This document shows positions 10,094 to 18,519 of a DNA stretch of 64,000 nucleotides, piece after piece (position 1 is the stretch's first letter; each line of letters starts with the position of its first letter). The stretch is from CAYMAI01 sp964388445. GTDB taxonomy: Bacteria; 4484-113; JAGGVC01. The stretch spans positions 1 to 64,000 of the forward strand of contig CAYMAI010000003.1 of assembly GCA_964388445.1 (NCBI GenBank). Direction: 5' to 3'. The notes under the pieces are model-generated. The model was given only the letters and a program-made list of their open reading frames with translations. It ran no database searches and was not told the DNA's origin. A program made the position numbers and the translations under genes.

Positions 10094-12678
10094 ACGGCGC
10101 CCACCTTGACCGATTGCGGAATGAGATTGACAACGGTATGCTCGCCCATCGTTAACAGGTCGGCGAATCGTTTGCCCGGAAGACTGTCGCTTAAGAGTAC
10201 GTGGCCCGCGGGAACCCGGCCCGTAATGCGGGCTTCGACTTCCACGCTCCCGGCGCGGCTCGCGATTTCCACGCGGCTTCTGTCTTCAATTCCCAATCTC
10301 GACGCGTCGAGCGGGCTGATTTCGCAAAACGGACCGCCCACGGCTTGAGCGAAAAGCTCCGAGCGCATCGAATGGTTTTCGCCGTTGAACATGTACAGCT
10401 TCGGTATTAGAACCAGCAAATTGCCGTCCTTTCCCGCCGAATCCTCAATCGTGCCTGGCGAACCGAACTTAATGAACTCCGACGGTGCGACGGGCTTACC
10501 CTCTTCGCTGACGACGCCGAATTCGAGCAGCACGCCGGTTTCGGGAATAGTCCCGTAATCTACGCCGAGAAGTGCCGTCATTCTCGCCGCGATTCCTTCG
10601 AAATATTCGCCGATAACGGCGGTTCTAGGCTGGTAGCCCATTTCCGCGAGCACTTTTCTTAAAATATTGAAATCGCTGTCCGCGCCCGAGAAGTGCACGT
10701 CAGCCTGATGTAGCTTCTGCAAGCGTTTTTCGCCAGAGAGAACCGTGCCTTCCGATTCTACGGCCGCGAGCGCGGGCAAAATCACGTTCGCGCGCTTGGC
10801 GGTTTCGGTCATAAATTGGTCTTGGACGACGACGAACTGGCATTTCTCGAATGCTTTGACCGCCAGCGCGGAATCCGGGAAATTTTTCACGGGATCGGCG
10901 CCGACGACGTAACAAAATCCGCTTTCGCCCGACGCCATTCCGTTTAACACTCCGTCCAGTCCCGGACACTCGCCTTCGTGTTCGTCATCGCGGCTAGCGG
11001 CGATATAAGTCATATGATTGAAAAGCAATGCGCCTACCGAATTGCCGTCGCGGAAAATTGGATTAAACGTCATGCACGGCGTAACCGAGAATTCCGGAGC
11101 GCCGCTTTCGCATTCCTTCGCCCGCTTGACTCTAAGGTTGTTTCTGACGGCAAGCAATAGCGAAATAAGTTCGGATGCGTTCGGCGCGCCGAGCACCTCG
11201 TTGCCGGCAAGGATGGCTACTCTGTTCGCGCCGAGGAGATATTCGAGAAGCGGTTTCATTTCTTCCGGTGCGGATGCCGGGTCGGCAATGGCGTTCGCCA
11301 TTGTTTTTAAGGCGTCCGCCTGTCTGCGAAGGGGATAATGGTAACGGGCGGTGGCGAACCTTTCGCCTTCGGTCTTGTGGCTGTTGGCGGTAAGTAGAAT
11401 TGCGCCGCCCGCCTCCATATCTCGTTCTATTTTAAGCGCGAGCACGGGCGCTTCTTCAAGCAAGTCCACGCCCCATGCGAGAATCGCGTCGGAATGAGTT
11501 ACGTTTTCCCACGACGTCGAGTCGTAAAGAAGCGAATTGAGAAATTCGGTAGGGTCTTTTGCAAGGCCGGGAATGTGCGGGCCGAAGTGGTAGCGGGGGG
11601 TTCTGATTCGCGCTGTCAACAGACGCCGGAACGACGCGTACACCTCGTTCGAAAGCCTGCTTCCGGCGATTCCCGAAATGCTCGCGCCGCCGTCGCGGTC
11701 GATGTACATTTTTAGGTTGTCAACCACGTAGGTAATGGCTTCGCGCCAGCCGGCTTCCCGGAAAGTGCCGTCGGACTGTCTGATAAGCGGTTTTTTCAGT
11801 CTTTCATCCGAATAAAGCTGTTCGTACACGAAACGGTCTTTATCCGAAAGCCATCCCCAATCCACTTCGGAATTGTCGCGGCTCCAGTAGCGCATTATCC
11901 TGCCGAGACGGTGGTGAATCATCATATTCGTGCCGGTCGCATCCGCGAGCGAAACGGTCGGCGTGTGCTTAAGCTCCCAATCGCGCGACAGAAATCTGTA
12001 AGGTTTGCTCGTCAGCGCGCCGACGGGACAAAACTCGACTTGGTTGCCTGAAAACTTGCTTTTGAAGCCGTCGTCCGCCTTCGGCTGGATGAACATTTCG
12101 CTGCCGCGCCTGCCGAATTCGAGAAGGTGGTCGCCGGCGATTTCGTCGTGAAATCTTACGCAGCGCTTGCAGTGAATACAGCGCTTGTAATTCAGTCTGA
12201 CAAAGTCGTTCACGTCCGCGTCGGGGATGACGCGCTTAGGCTCGTGCATTCTGGATTTTTCGAGTCCGTACTTGAAGGTGATGTCTTGAAGCGGACATTC
12301 GCCGCCTTTATCGCACACCGGACATTCGAGAGGATGATTGATAAGCAAAAACTCCAGAACCTGTTTGCGGTTGAGCACGGCGGCGTCGGTTTCAGTCCAT
12401 ACTTCCATGCCTTCGGTTACCGGCATGGCGCAGGCGGCCTGGAGCTTGGGCATTTTTGCGACTTCGGTTATTTTTTGGCCGTCGCGTTCGATGGTGCGCG
12501 GGAGTCCGACGTCCACCAGGCAAATCCTGCATCCGGCCCATGGCTTAAGCTTGTCGTAACCGCAAAAGACCGGAATGTCGACGCCGTTCAATTCCGCCGC
12601 TTTCGTAATGTACGTGCCTTCCGGCGCGGAAGCGTCCTTACCGTTTATTTTGAAATTCACAATTTTCGTTTCGTTCAT
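10090..12678 (-). CDS. nuoG: NADH-quinone oxidoreductase subunit G
   Basis: Large peripheral-arm iron-sulfur subunit, 862 residues. The N-terminal [2Fe-2S] site has PVFCGYDKLKPWAGCRICLV and a later Cys in LQAACAMP. The His-Cys3 cluster N5 is in HPLECPVCDKGGECPLQD. The next 4Fe-4S site uses CIHCKRC with a distal Cys in VEFCPVGALTSKP. The remaining ~600 residues are the molybdopterin-oxidoreductase-like fold without cofactor. No extra Cys motif for cluster N7 is seen. The ATG at 12678 has GGGGAG nine bases upstream. Another ATG at 12687 directly abuts that run and is less likely. Confidence 0.96.
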   Translation of the reverse strand: MNETKIVNFKINGKDASAPEGTYITKAAELNGVDIPVFCGYDKLKPWAGCRICLVDVGLPRTIERDGQKITEVAKMPKLQAACAMPVTEGMEVWTETDAAVLNRKQVLEFLLINHPLECPVCDKGGECPLQDITFKYGLEKSRMHEPKRVIPDADVNDFVRLNYKRCIHCKRCVRFHDEIAGDHLLEFGRRGSEMFIQPKADDGFKSKFSGNQVEFCPVGALTSKPYRFLSRDWELKHTPTVSLADATGTNMMIHHRLGRIMRYWSRDNSEVDWGWLSDKDRFVYEQLYSDERLKKPLIRQSDGTFREAGWREAITYVVDNLKMYIDRDGGASISGIAGSRLSNEVYASFRRLLTARIRTPRYHFGPHIPGLAKDPTEFLNSLLYDSTSWENVTHSDAILAWGVDLLEEAPVLALKIERDMEAGGAILLTANSHKTEGERFATARYHYPLRRQADALKTMANAIADPASAPEEMKPLLEYLLGANRVAILAGNEVLGAPNASELISLLLAVRNNLRVKRAKECESGAPEFSVTPCMTFNPIFRDGNSVGALLFNHMTYIAASRDDEHEGECPGLDGVLNGMASGESGFCYVVGADPVKNFPDSALAVKAFEKCQFVVVQDQFMTETAKRANVILPALAAVESEGTVLSGEKRLQKLHQADVHFSGADSDFNILRKVLAEMGYQPRTAVIGEYFEGIAARMTALLGVDYGTIPETGVLLEFGVVSEEGKPVAPSEFIKFGSPGTIEDSAGKDGNLLVLIPKLYMFNGENHSMRSELFAQAVGGPFCEISPLDASRLGIEDRSRVEIASRAGSVEVEARITGRVPAGHVLLSDSLPGKRFADLLTMGEHTVVNLIPQSVKVGAV

Positions 12679-12727
12679 ATCGTTCATCTCCCCATTCGCG
12701 CCCGCAAGTGCGGAGCCGCGGATTGGG

Positions 12728-14050
12728 CTATCTGTAGTTGATTTTCACCAGCCTGTCGTGACCAATCGCCCCTACCGGCTTGTAAACAGCCTCGAACTTG
12801 CGCCCGCCTTCGATATATGCGACGAACTCGTCGCGGAAATGCTTCAGGAAACTTTGAACGGGCCAAGCCGCGGCGTCTCCGAACGGGCAAAAGCTCTTCA
12901 TTTCGATTCCGTCGGCAGCCTGCTGAAGCGTTTCGAGGTCGGACAACGTGCCTTCCCCGCGCAAAATGCGGCTAAGAATCATCTCCATCCAGTTCGTGCC
13001 TTCGCGGCAAACCGTGCATTTTCCGCAGGATTCGTGAGCGTAAAAGCGCGAGATAACCTGAAGCACTTTCACCATATCGGTATGTTCGTTGAAGACGATG
13101 AAGCCGGCGCTGCCAAGCATCGAACCTGCTTCCTGAAGTCCTTCGTACGAAAGCGGACAGTCGCAGTTTTTGGCCGGCATAACAGGCACGCTCGAACCGC
13201 CGGGAATTATCGCCTTGAGTTTGCCGCCCTTCACGCCGCCGCACAGCGAATCGATGAAATCCAGTTGGTTCACGCCGTATTCGATTTCGTACACTCCCGG
13301 GCGGGTGACGTGTCCCGATGCGCTGAACATTTTGATGCCGGGGCTTTTTTCGGTGCCGAGCGAGAGATGCCAATCTGCGCCTCGCTCGATTATCGCCGGC
13401 ACGGTTGCGAGCGTTTCGACGTTGTTAATGATGGTCGGTTTGTCGTAAAGACCTTTGATTGCAGGGAAGGGCGGTTTCATTTTCGGCTCGGCGCGACGGC
13501 CTTCCAGCGATTCGAGAAGCGAGGTTTCTTCGCCGCAAATATACGCTCCCGCGCCCGGATGCACCGTACATTCCACGGCGTAATCGCCGCCGCAAACACC
13601 TTTTCCGAGATACCCCGCGGCGTACGCCTCGTCAACGGCGCGCTGGGTAATCTGCATTTCTTTCCAAAACTCGCCGCGGCAGTAGATGAAAATGTGGGTT
13701 GCTCCGAACGCGTAGCCCGCGATTATCGAACCTTCGAGCATCCGGTGCGGCATTTTTTTGAGAATCATTTGGTCTTTGAAAGTGCCCGGTTCGCTTTCGT
13801 CCGCGTTGACGCAGAGATATTTTTCGCCGGGACCTTTCGGAATGAAACTCCACTTGACGCCGGCGGGAAATCCCGCGCCGCCTTTGCCGCGCAGCCCGGC
13901 TTTTTTTACTTCGGCGATGACTTCCTCCGGCGTCATTTGACCGATCGCTTTTTTCAGCGCCGCATAGCCGCCGTGCCTCTCATAGACGGAAAGGGTTTCG
14001 ATGCCTTCCACGTCTATATCAGCCATCACAATTCTGGTTTCGACTGCCAT
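12728..14050 (-). CDS. nuoF: NADH-quinone oxidoreductase subunit F (NADH- and FMN-binding)
   Basis: The NADH entry subunit of complex I, 440 residues. The FMN site is RGKGGAGFPAGVKWSF (about 54-69) and the NADH loop is GAGAYICGEETSLLESLEG (about 170-188). Cluster N3 is bound by SCGKCTVCREG (about 345-355) and a distal Cys in KSFCPFGDAA. GGAG lies five bases before the ATG. It has the usual place after nuoE. Confidence 0.97.
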   Translation of the reverse strand: MAVETRIVMADIDVEGIETLSVYERHGGYAALKKAIGQMTPEEVIAEVKKAGLRGKGGAGFPAGVKWSFIPKGPGEKYLCVNADESEPGTFKDQMILKKMPHRMLEGSIIAGYAFGATHIFIYCRGEFWKEMQITQRAVDEAYAAGYLGKGVCGGDYAVECTVHPGAGAYICGEETSLLESLEGRRAEPKMKPPFPAIKGLYDKPTIINNVETLATVPAIIERGADWHLSLGTEKSPGIKMFSASGHVTRPGVYEIEYGVNQLDFIDSLCGGVKGGKLKAIIPGGSSVPVMPAKNCDCPLSYEGLQEAGSMLGSAGFIVFNEHTDMVKVLQVISRFYAHESCGKCTVCREGTNWMEMILSRILRGEGTLSDLETLQQAADGIEMKSFCPFGDAAAWPVQSFLKHFRDEFVAYIEGGRKFEAVYKPVGAIGHDRLVKINYR

Positions 14051-14071
14051 ATATTCTCCGCTTTCGCAGGA

Positions 14072-14578
14072 TCAGGCCGCAGCCCTATTCCGAAGCGATT
14101 CGATCAGTTCGTCCACTTTCGCGACGGTCATATTCTCGTGATATTCCCGGTTGTTCACTTGTATTACCGGGCCGCGCCCGCAGGCGGCGAGACACTCGAC
14201 CGTGATTAATGAAAACATGCCGTCTTTCGTGGTTTCGCCGCACTTGATGCCGAGCTTGTCTTGAATGTGAGCGACGATGTCTTCCGCGCCGAGAAGATAG
14301 CAAGTGACGTTGTGGCAAATTTGCAGAACGAATTTGCCGGGGGGCGCCATGAAAAACATCGTGTAAAAGCTGGCGTCGCCTTTTACGTAATTCGGCGAAA
14401 GATTAAGAAACTCGGCGACGGCGTTAACCGCATCGCCGCTTATCCAGCCGAAGTGGTCTTGGGCGAGGTGCAAAGCCGGCACCATCATAGATTTTCGTTT
14501 GGGATATTTTCCGCGCGCTTCCAGTTCCTTGAACTTCTCAAGGAGTTCCGCGGGAATATTTCCGAAAGTCACTGACAT
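14072..14578 (-). CDS. nuoE: NADH-quinone oxidoreductase subunit E ([2Fe-2S])
   Basis: Thioredoxin-fold [2Fe-2S] subunit of the NADH dehydrogenase module, 168 residues. Four ligand Cys are seen: two in ICHNVTCYLLGAE (CxxxxC) and two in VECLAACGRGPVIQ (CxxxC), which make cluster N1a. GGAGAG lies five bases before the ATG at 14578. It is followed by nuoF after 21 bases. Confidence 0.97.
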   Translation of the reverse strand: MSVTFGNIPAELLEKFKELEARGKYPKRKSMMVPALHLAQDHFGWISGDAVNAVAEFLNLSPNYVKGDASFYTMFFMAPPGKFVLQICHNVTCYLLGAEDIVAHIQDKLGIKCGETTKDGMFSLITVECLAACGRGPVIQVNNREYHENMTVAKVDELIESLRNRAAA

Positions 14579-14602
14579 TCAATCTCTCCGATTTTCATCC
14601 GT

Positions 14603-15844
14603 TTACCGGTCGATTTCTCCAAGCACGATGTCGAGGCTGCCGATGGTGGCGACGACGTCGGCGACAAGCTGGCCGCGAACCATTTCTTCTATCGCTGAAA
14701 GATTGACGAAGCTGGGCGGGCGGATTTTTACGCGCCAGGGCAAGGCGGTGCCGTCCGAAATGACCCAGAATCCAAGCTCGCCCTTCGACGCCTCGATGTT
14801 TTGATACGCCTCGCCAACCGGCGGGTGTATGCCTTCGGTCCAGTATTTGAAATGGTGAATCAGTTGCTCGATGGAATCCTGGACGCCGTCGCGCCTCGGC
14901 GGCGTGAACTTCGGGTGGCGCGACATGTAATCGAGTTCGCCGTCGCCGCGCCCCATTTTTTTCAATTCCGCAAGCGCCTGATTGCAGATGCGCACGGATT
15001 GGCGCATTTCTTCGATACGTACGAGATAGCGGTCGTAAATGTCTCCGTTCTCGCCGATTGGCACGTCGAAATCGAGTTCGGGATAGACGAGATACGGGTT
15101 GTCGCGGCGGATGTCCCAATCTACGCCGGTTGCCCTGAGAAGCGGGCCGGAAAGTCCGGCGGAAATACTGTCTTCCCGGCTCATATATCCGACGCCTTTC
15201 GTGCGGCGCAGCCAAATGGGATTTTTGGTCAACAAACCTTCGTACAGCTTGATTCTTTCGGGGAATTCTTTCAGAAATTTCGCGCAGTTATCTTCGAAAC
15301 CGTCGGGCAAGTCCGCGACGACGCCGCCGATGCGCATATACGCGGTCATCATTCGCTGGCCGCCCACGGCTTCGTAGAATTTGATTATCTTCTCGCGCTC
15401 GATGAAGCAATAAAGGAAAACGCTCATCGCGCCGATGTCGATAGCGTGCGTGCCGAGCCAGACGAGATGGGAAATAATGCGGGTAAGCTCGCTCATTAAA
15501 ACTCGAATGTACTGAGCGCGGCGGGGAACTTGAAGTTCGAGAAGCTTTTCGACCGCCATGCAATAGCACATCTCGTTGTTCATCGGGGAAAGATAGTCGA
15601 GGCGCGGATAGTGAGTGATGTTCTGCGTCCAGTTGCGCGTCTCCGAAATTTTTTCGATGGCGGTGTGGAGAAATCCGATGTCGGGTTTGCACGAAACGAC
15701 TTTTTCGCCGTCGAGTTCGAGAGCGAGCCGAAGAACGCCGTGCGTGCTGGGATGCTGCGGGCCCATGTTTATGCGTATCAGCTTTTCCCGCCTCGGTTCG
15801 ACTTCCTGTTTTTTGCCGTTTTGAACGGCCGCGTCGCTTGTCAC
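14603..15844 (-). CDS. nuoD: NADH-quinone oxidoreductase subunit D (49 kDa)
   Basis: Hydrogenase-like large subunit that lines the quinone site with NuoB; 413 residues. The N-terminal beta hairpin has INMGPQHPSTHGVLRLALEL and the quinone-site His is in IGFLHTAIEKISETRNW. LDYLSPMNNEMCYCMAVEKL and a C-terminal LDIVLGEIDR are typical. It starts with GTG, eight bases after AGGTGA. NuoC and NuoD are separate here, unlike the fused NuoCD of E. coli. Confidence 0.97.
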   Translation of the reverse strand: MTSDAAVQNGKKQEVEPRREKLIRINMGPQHPSTHGVLRLALELDGEKVVSCKPDIGFLHTAIEKISETRNWTQNITHYPRLDYLSPMNNEMCYCMAVEKLLELQVPRRAQYIRVLMSELTRIISHLVWLGTHAIDIGAMSVFLYCFIEREKIIKFYEAVGGQRMMTAYMRIGGVVADLPDGFEDNCAKFLKEFPERIKLYEGLLTKNPIWLRRTKGVGYMSREDSISAGLSGPLLRATGVDWDIRRDNPYLVYPELDFDVPIGENGDIYDRYLVRIEEMRQSVRICNQALAELKKMGRGDGELDYMSRHPKFTPPRRDGVQDSIEQLIHHFKYWTEGIHPPVGEAYQNIEASKGELGFWVISDGTALPWRVKIRPPSFVNLSAIEEMVRGQLVADVVATIGSLDIVLGEIDR

Positions 15845-15856
15845 TTAGGAATTCAC

Positions 15857-16507
15857 CTACTCGTTGTACCTGTCCAGAATTTCGTCGAGATCCGACGGAA
15901 TCACGTTTTTGCCGAGATTCCACAAAGCTTTGCCGCGCGCCGGATAGTCTTTGCGAAGCGGATGGCCGTCATAATTTGGGGGAAGCAGAATCCGGCGCGG
16001 GTCAGGGTGATTTTCGAAACGGATTCCGAAAAGGTCGCCAATCTCGCGCTCGTGCCAATCCGCCGTGGTGAATAAATGAGCCACCGACGGAAGATGCGGA
16101 TTTTCCTTCGGGAGAATCGCGTAAACCGAAATTCTAGCTTTCAAATCGAAGCTGTATAAGTCGTAGGTAACGTAGAATGTGCGAAGCGGCGTTTGCTCGC
16201 TTTTGTGCCATTCGGCGGCCGCAGCTTGCGAGAGATATTTGAAAGATAGCGCAGGTTCGTCCCGAAGAAACCGGAGCACTTCCGGCAAATCTTCGCCGGC
16301 AACTTCGACGCGCACTTCGCCACGAAACTCCCGGACGTCCAGCACCTTTTCGCCGAATTTCTCGCGAAGCGTATCGGCGGCCTGTTTGGAAGCGCCGAGC
16401 GAATTCGCCTTGTACTCGGCAATGACTTTTTCGGCGGAGCCGGGCACCGCTTTGTTCGGCATGCCCCAAAGAACTTCCGGATTCGGCGACATTACGTCTT
16501 TCGACAT
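15857..16507 (-). CDS. nuoC: NADH-quinone oxidoreductase subunit C (30 kDa)
   Basis: Peripheral-arm subunit without a cofactor, 216 residues. The 30 kDa signature ADWHEREIGDLFGIRFENHP and ILLPPNYDGHPLRKDYPARG are intact. About 60 residues at the N-terminus are poorly conserved. Its ATG shares one base with the nuoB stop (TAATG), so translation is probably coupled. GGAGG lies about ten bases upstream. Confidence 0.96.
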   Translation of the reverse strand: MSKDVMSPNPEVLWGMPNKAVPGSAEKVIAEYKANSLGASKQAADTLREKFGEKVLDVREFRGEVRVEVAGEDLPEVLRFLRDEPALSFKYLSQAAAAEWHKSEQTPLRTFYVTYDLYSFDLKARISVYAILPKENPHLPSVAHLFTTADWHEREIGDLFGIRFENHPDPRRILLPPNYDGHPLRKDYPARGKALWNLGKNVIPSDLDEILDRYNE

Positions 16508-17040
16508 TAGAATCCGCCCTCCCTTAACTTAACGGTCTCGGGGTCCGGAACGCCGCGGTTTTTGATTTTGATTTCGTACTGCGGGTCGCGAATTTTCTTC
16601 TGGAGTTTCATTAGTCCGTCCAGAAGCATTTCCGGGCGCGGCGGACAGCCGGGAATGTATATGTCAACCGGAATTACGCAGTCTACCCCGTGCACGATGG
16701 AGTAGGTTTGAAATACGCCGCCGCTCGATGCGCACGCGCCCATCGAAATCACCCATTTCGGCTCCGGCATTTGGTCGTACAAGTGCCTGATAATCGGCGC
16801 CATTTTCCATGAAAGCCGGCCGGGGACGATTAATAGGTCGGCTTGGCGCGGGCTCGCCCTGAAGACCTCGCTGCCGAAACGGCTGATGTCGAAGTTCGAC
16901 GCCGATGCGGACATCATTTCGATGGCGCAGCAAGCCAGCCCGAAGCCCATCGGCCAAAGCGAGTTCGACCTCGCCCAATTCATCATCCTCTTTATAGTCG
17001 TGAAGACTACGCTGTCACCCAACATGTCTTCAAGTGCCAT
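16507..17040 (-). CDS. nuoB: NADH-quinone oxidoreductase subunit B (cluster N2)
   Basis: Carries the terminal [4Fe-4S] cluster N2 that reduces quinone; 177 residues. The tandem Cys motif is in FGLACCAIEMMSA, with further ligands in MGACASSGGVFQ and YIPGCPPRPEMLLDG. The ATG at 17040 is placed because GGGTGA lies five bases upstream. A GTG at 17049 would add three residues. A 123-base gap with two overlapping hairpins separates it from nuoA; this is the largest gap in the operon. Confidence 0.97.
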   Translation of the reverse strand: MALEDMLGDSVVFTTIKRMMNWARSNSLWPMGFGLACCAIEMMSASASNFDISRFGSEVFRASPRQADLLIVPGRLSWKMAPIIRHLYDQMPEPKWVISMGACASSGGVFQTYSIVHGVDCVIPVDIYIPGCPPRPEMLLDGLMKLQKKIRDPQYEIKIKNRGVPDPETVKLREGGF

Positions 17041-17058
17041 CTGTATCACCCATTCGAT

Positions 17059-17083
17059 AAGCGTTTCACAAACGCTTGTGAAA
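17059..17083. promoter_or_regulatory. Two overlapping perfect inverted repeats in the nuoA-nuoB gap
   Basis: AAGCGTTT-CAC-AAACGCTT (17059-17077) and TTTCACAA-ACGC-TTGTGAAA (17064-17083) are both perfect 8-bp inverted repeats. They share bases, so only one hairpin can form at a time in RNA. The second is also a 20-bp palindromic DNA site. It may be a processing or attenuation element, or an operator. Function is not known. Confidence 0.55.
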
Positions 17084-17163
17084 TAAAGTACACAAAACCC
17101 CGTACAACTTTATACCGGCTTAACGCATTCAATCGTGAATTTCCGTGCCGATATGCGACACCG

Positions 17164-17541
17164 TTAATTCCAGTTCAGCGTACCCTTGGCGACCAGGTAG
17201 ATGTATCCGGCAAGCAATACAAATAAAAAGACCATCATTCCGCCGTACCAGTACATCGTTTGGCCCAAATCGGCAAAGTTTTTAAACGAAACCGCCCAAG
17301 GCCAGAGGAAAACGGCTTCAACGTCGAATATGACGAAGTCGATTGCTACAAGGTAAAAGTGAACGGGATAACGAGCTTGTTTGATTCCGCCGGTGCTGAG
17401 GCCGCACTCGTAAGGCTCTTCGAACTTTTTCTTCGAGGAGTACTTGCCCGAAGAAAAAAGGTGCGACAGCCCGATGAGCGTGAGCGACAGAATCACCATA
17501 AAACCTAGAAAGATAAGTATCGGAATATATGCGGCTAGCAT
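17164..17541 (-). CDS. nuoA: NADH-quinone oxidoreductase subunit A
   Basis: Three-helix membrane subunit of complex I next to the quinone channel, 125 residues. Conserved features are FEEPYECGLSTGG and VHFYLVAIDFVIFDVEAVFL, with the acidic residues of helix 2. The ATG at 17541 has GGAGG six bases before it; the open frame extends to 17565 without a better start. It is the first gene of the operon, 33 bases after the predicted -10 box. Confidence 0.97.
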   Translation of the reverse strand: MLAAYIPILIFLGFMVILSLTLIGLSHLFSSGKYSSKKKFEEPYECGLSTGGIKQARYPVHFYLVAIDFVIFDVEAVFLWPWAVSFKNFADLGQTMYWYGGMMVFLFVLLAGYIYLVAKGTLNWN

Positions 17542-17573
17542 GAAACCTCCACTAACGGCAAACAAGCCGCGGG

Positions 17574-17602
17574 ATTATAACATCGGGTTTTTTATGCGGC
17601 AA
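17574..17602 (-). promoter_or_regulatory. Promoter of the nuo operon
   Basis: On the minus strand TTGCCG (17602-17597), a 17-base spacer and a perfect TATAAT (17579-17574) precede nuoA. The leader would be about 26 nt and contains the GGAGG. It is back-to-back with the -10 box at 17627 on the other strand. Confidence 0.75.
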
Positions 17603-17626
17603 GCGATTGGAACATAATTCCGCAGG

Positions 17627-17632
17627 TATAAT
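17627..17632 (+). promoter_or_regulatory. -10 box (TATAAT) for the AMIN-STN gene
   Basis: A perfect TATAAT lies 44 bases before the GTG at 17677. TTGGAA at 17607 is only 14 bases upstream, so the -35 box is doubtful. Confidence 0.5.
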
Positions 17633-17676
17633 CTATTAACCGCCGGAAACGCATTTTCCGGCAAGGAGTGGCGTTC

Positions 17677-18519
17677 GTGCGAAGCGTATCGATACCGTTT
17701 TTTTTGCTGGCAATTGCCGTCACGATTGCGGCGTTTTCGGCTGTCGCGGCGGCGCAGGAATACGGCTGGGAGCCGAATCCGGGAAGAACTTGGGCTCATG
17801 AGTTCGCGCAAGGCGTCGAAACGGTCACTTTCAGGGCTGCAAGCTATTCGGACCTCGTTGAAACTTCAAGCTCGATTTCGTTCAAAATAAAAGGTCTCAA
17901 GGTTGCATCGCCCTCGATCGAAAAGATTGGCGGTGCGGTCGTGTCCGAAATGATGCTCAAACCGGTCGCGGACGGCGCGGAAGTAGTAATCAAACTCCGC
18001 GGAATAGCGGACGGTTTTTCCATCAACTCCGCGCCGCGTTCGAGGGCCTTTCCGAACAGCGCCAGCGTAGTCGTCGGATTCACCGGACTTCGGCTTCCGC
18101 CGAAGGGCGCGGCGGCGGCGAATGCGAGCGACGACTATCCGATGATTGAAAGCGTGGCTGCGACTCGCGGCGAATATGAACTTCCCGAATTCGAGCGGAA
18201 GTATAGGTACAGCGACGCTCTGATCACGCTTAAGACGAGCGGAGCGAGCGTTACCGGCGTAATCGAATTCTTATCTTTCGTCAGCGGAGTGTCGATAATT
18301 CTGGATCCGTATTGGGATCAGGAGCCGACGGGCACGGTCAGGCCGCCTTTATCGGGCGGAGGACCGGGGCAGGGTCCGGGCACCGGCGGCGGACCGGGAA
18401 TTGGATATCGGGGTCTCGGAACCGGCGCGATAACCGTCAATCTCGAAGACGTGCCTTTCGATTTGGCGCTCGACTTGATACTCACGAGTGCTGGACTTGT
18501 TTATTTCGAAATCGGATAG
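17677..18519 (+). CDS. Exported AMIN-STN protein, secretin-like but without a secretin channel
   Basis: A 280-residue protein with a Sec signal (cleavage near AVAAAQ). An AMIN-like beta domain (about 30-140, VTFRAASYSDLVETSSSISF) binds peptidoglycan in PilQ-type proteins. A Gly/Pro-rich linker sits inside a C-terminal STN-like (secretin/TonB short N-terminal) domain: ASVTGVIEFLSFVSGVSIIL before it, ITVNLEDVPFDLALDLILTS after it. Full secretins continue for 300 or more residues with N1 and beta-barrel domains; this protein stops right after the STN fold. The stop is clean and the next gene begins on the other strand, so it looks like a finished gene. The GTG at 17677 has AAGGAG eight bases upstream. 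It overlaps the convergent HAD gene by 19 nt. Confidence 0.7.
   Translation: MRSVSIPFFLLAIAVTIAAFSAVAAAQEYGWEPNPGRTWAHEFAQGVETVTFRAASYSDLVETSSSISFKIKGLKVASPSIEKIGGAVVSEMMLKPVADGAEVVIKLRGIADGFSINSAPRSRAFPNSASVVVGFTGLRLPPKGAAAANASDDYPMIESVAATRGEYELPEFERKYRYSDALITLKTSGASVTGVIEFLSFVSGVSIILDPYWDQEPTGTVRPPLSGGGPGQGPGTGGGPGIGYRGLGTGAITVNLEDVPFDLALDLILTSAGLVYFEIG

Noticed and set aside
12575..14209. 544-codon open frame on the plus strand
   Set aside because: It is antisense to nuoF and the nuoG start, both with complete catalytic motifs; it arises from their codon bias.
17064..17083. Rex (NADH sensor) operator in the nuo operon
   Set aside because: The half-sites are in reversed order relative to TTGTGAA-N4-TTCACAA, and the site is inside the operon, so the assignment is not supported.
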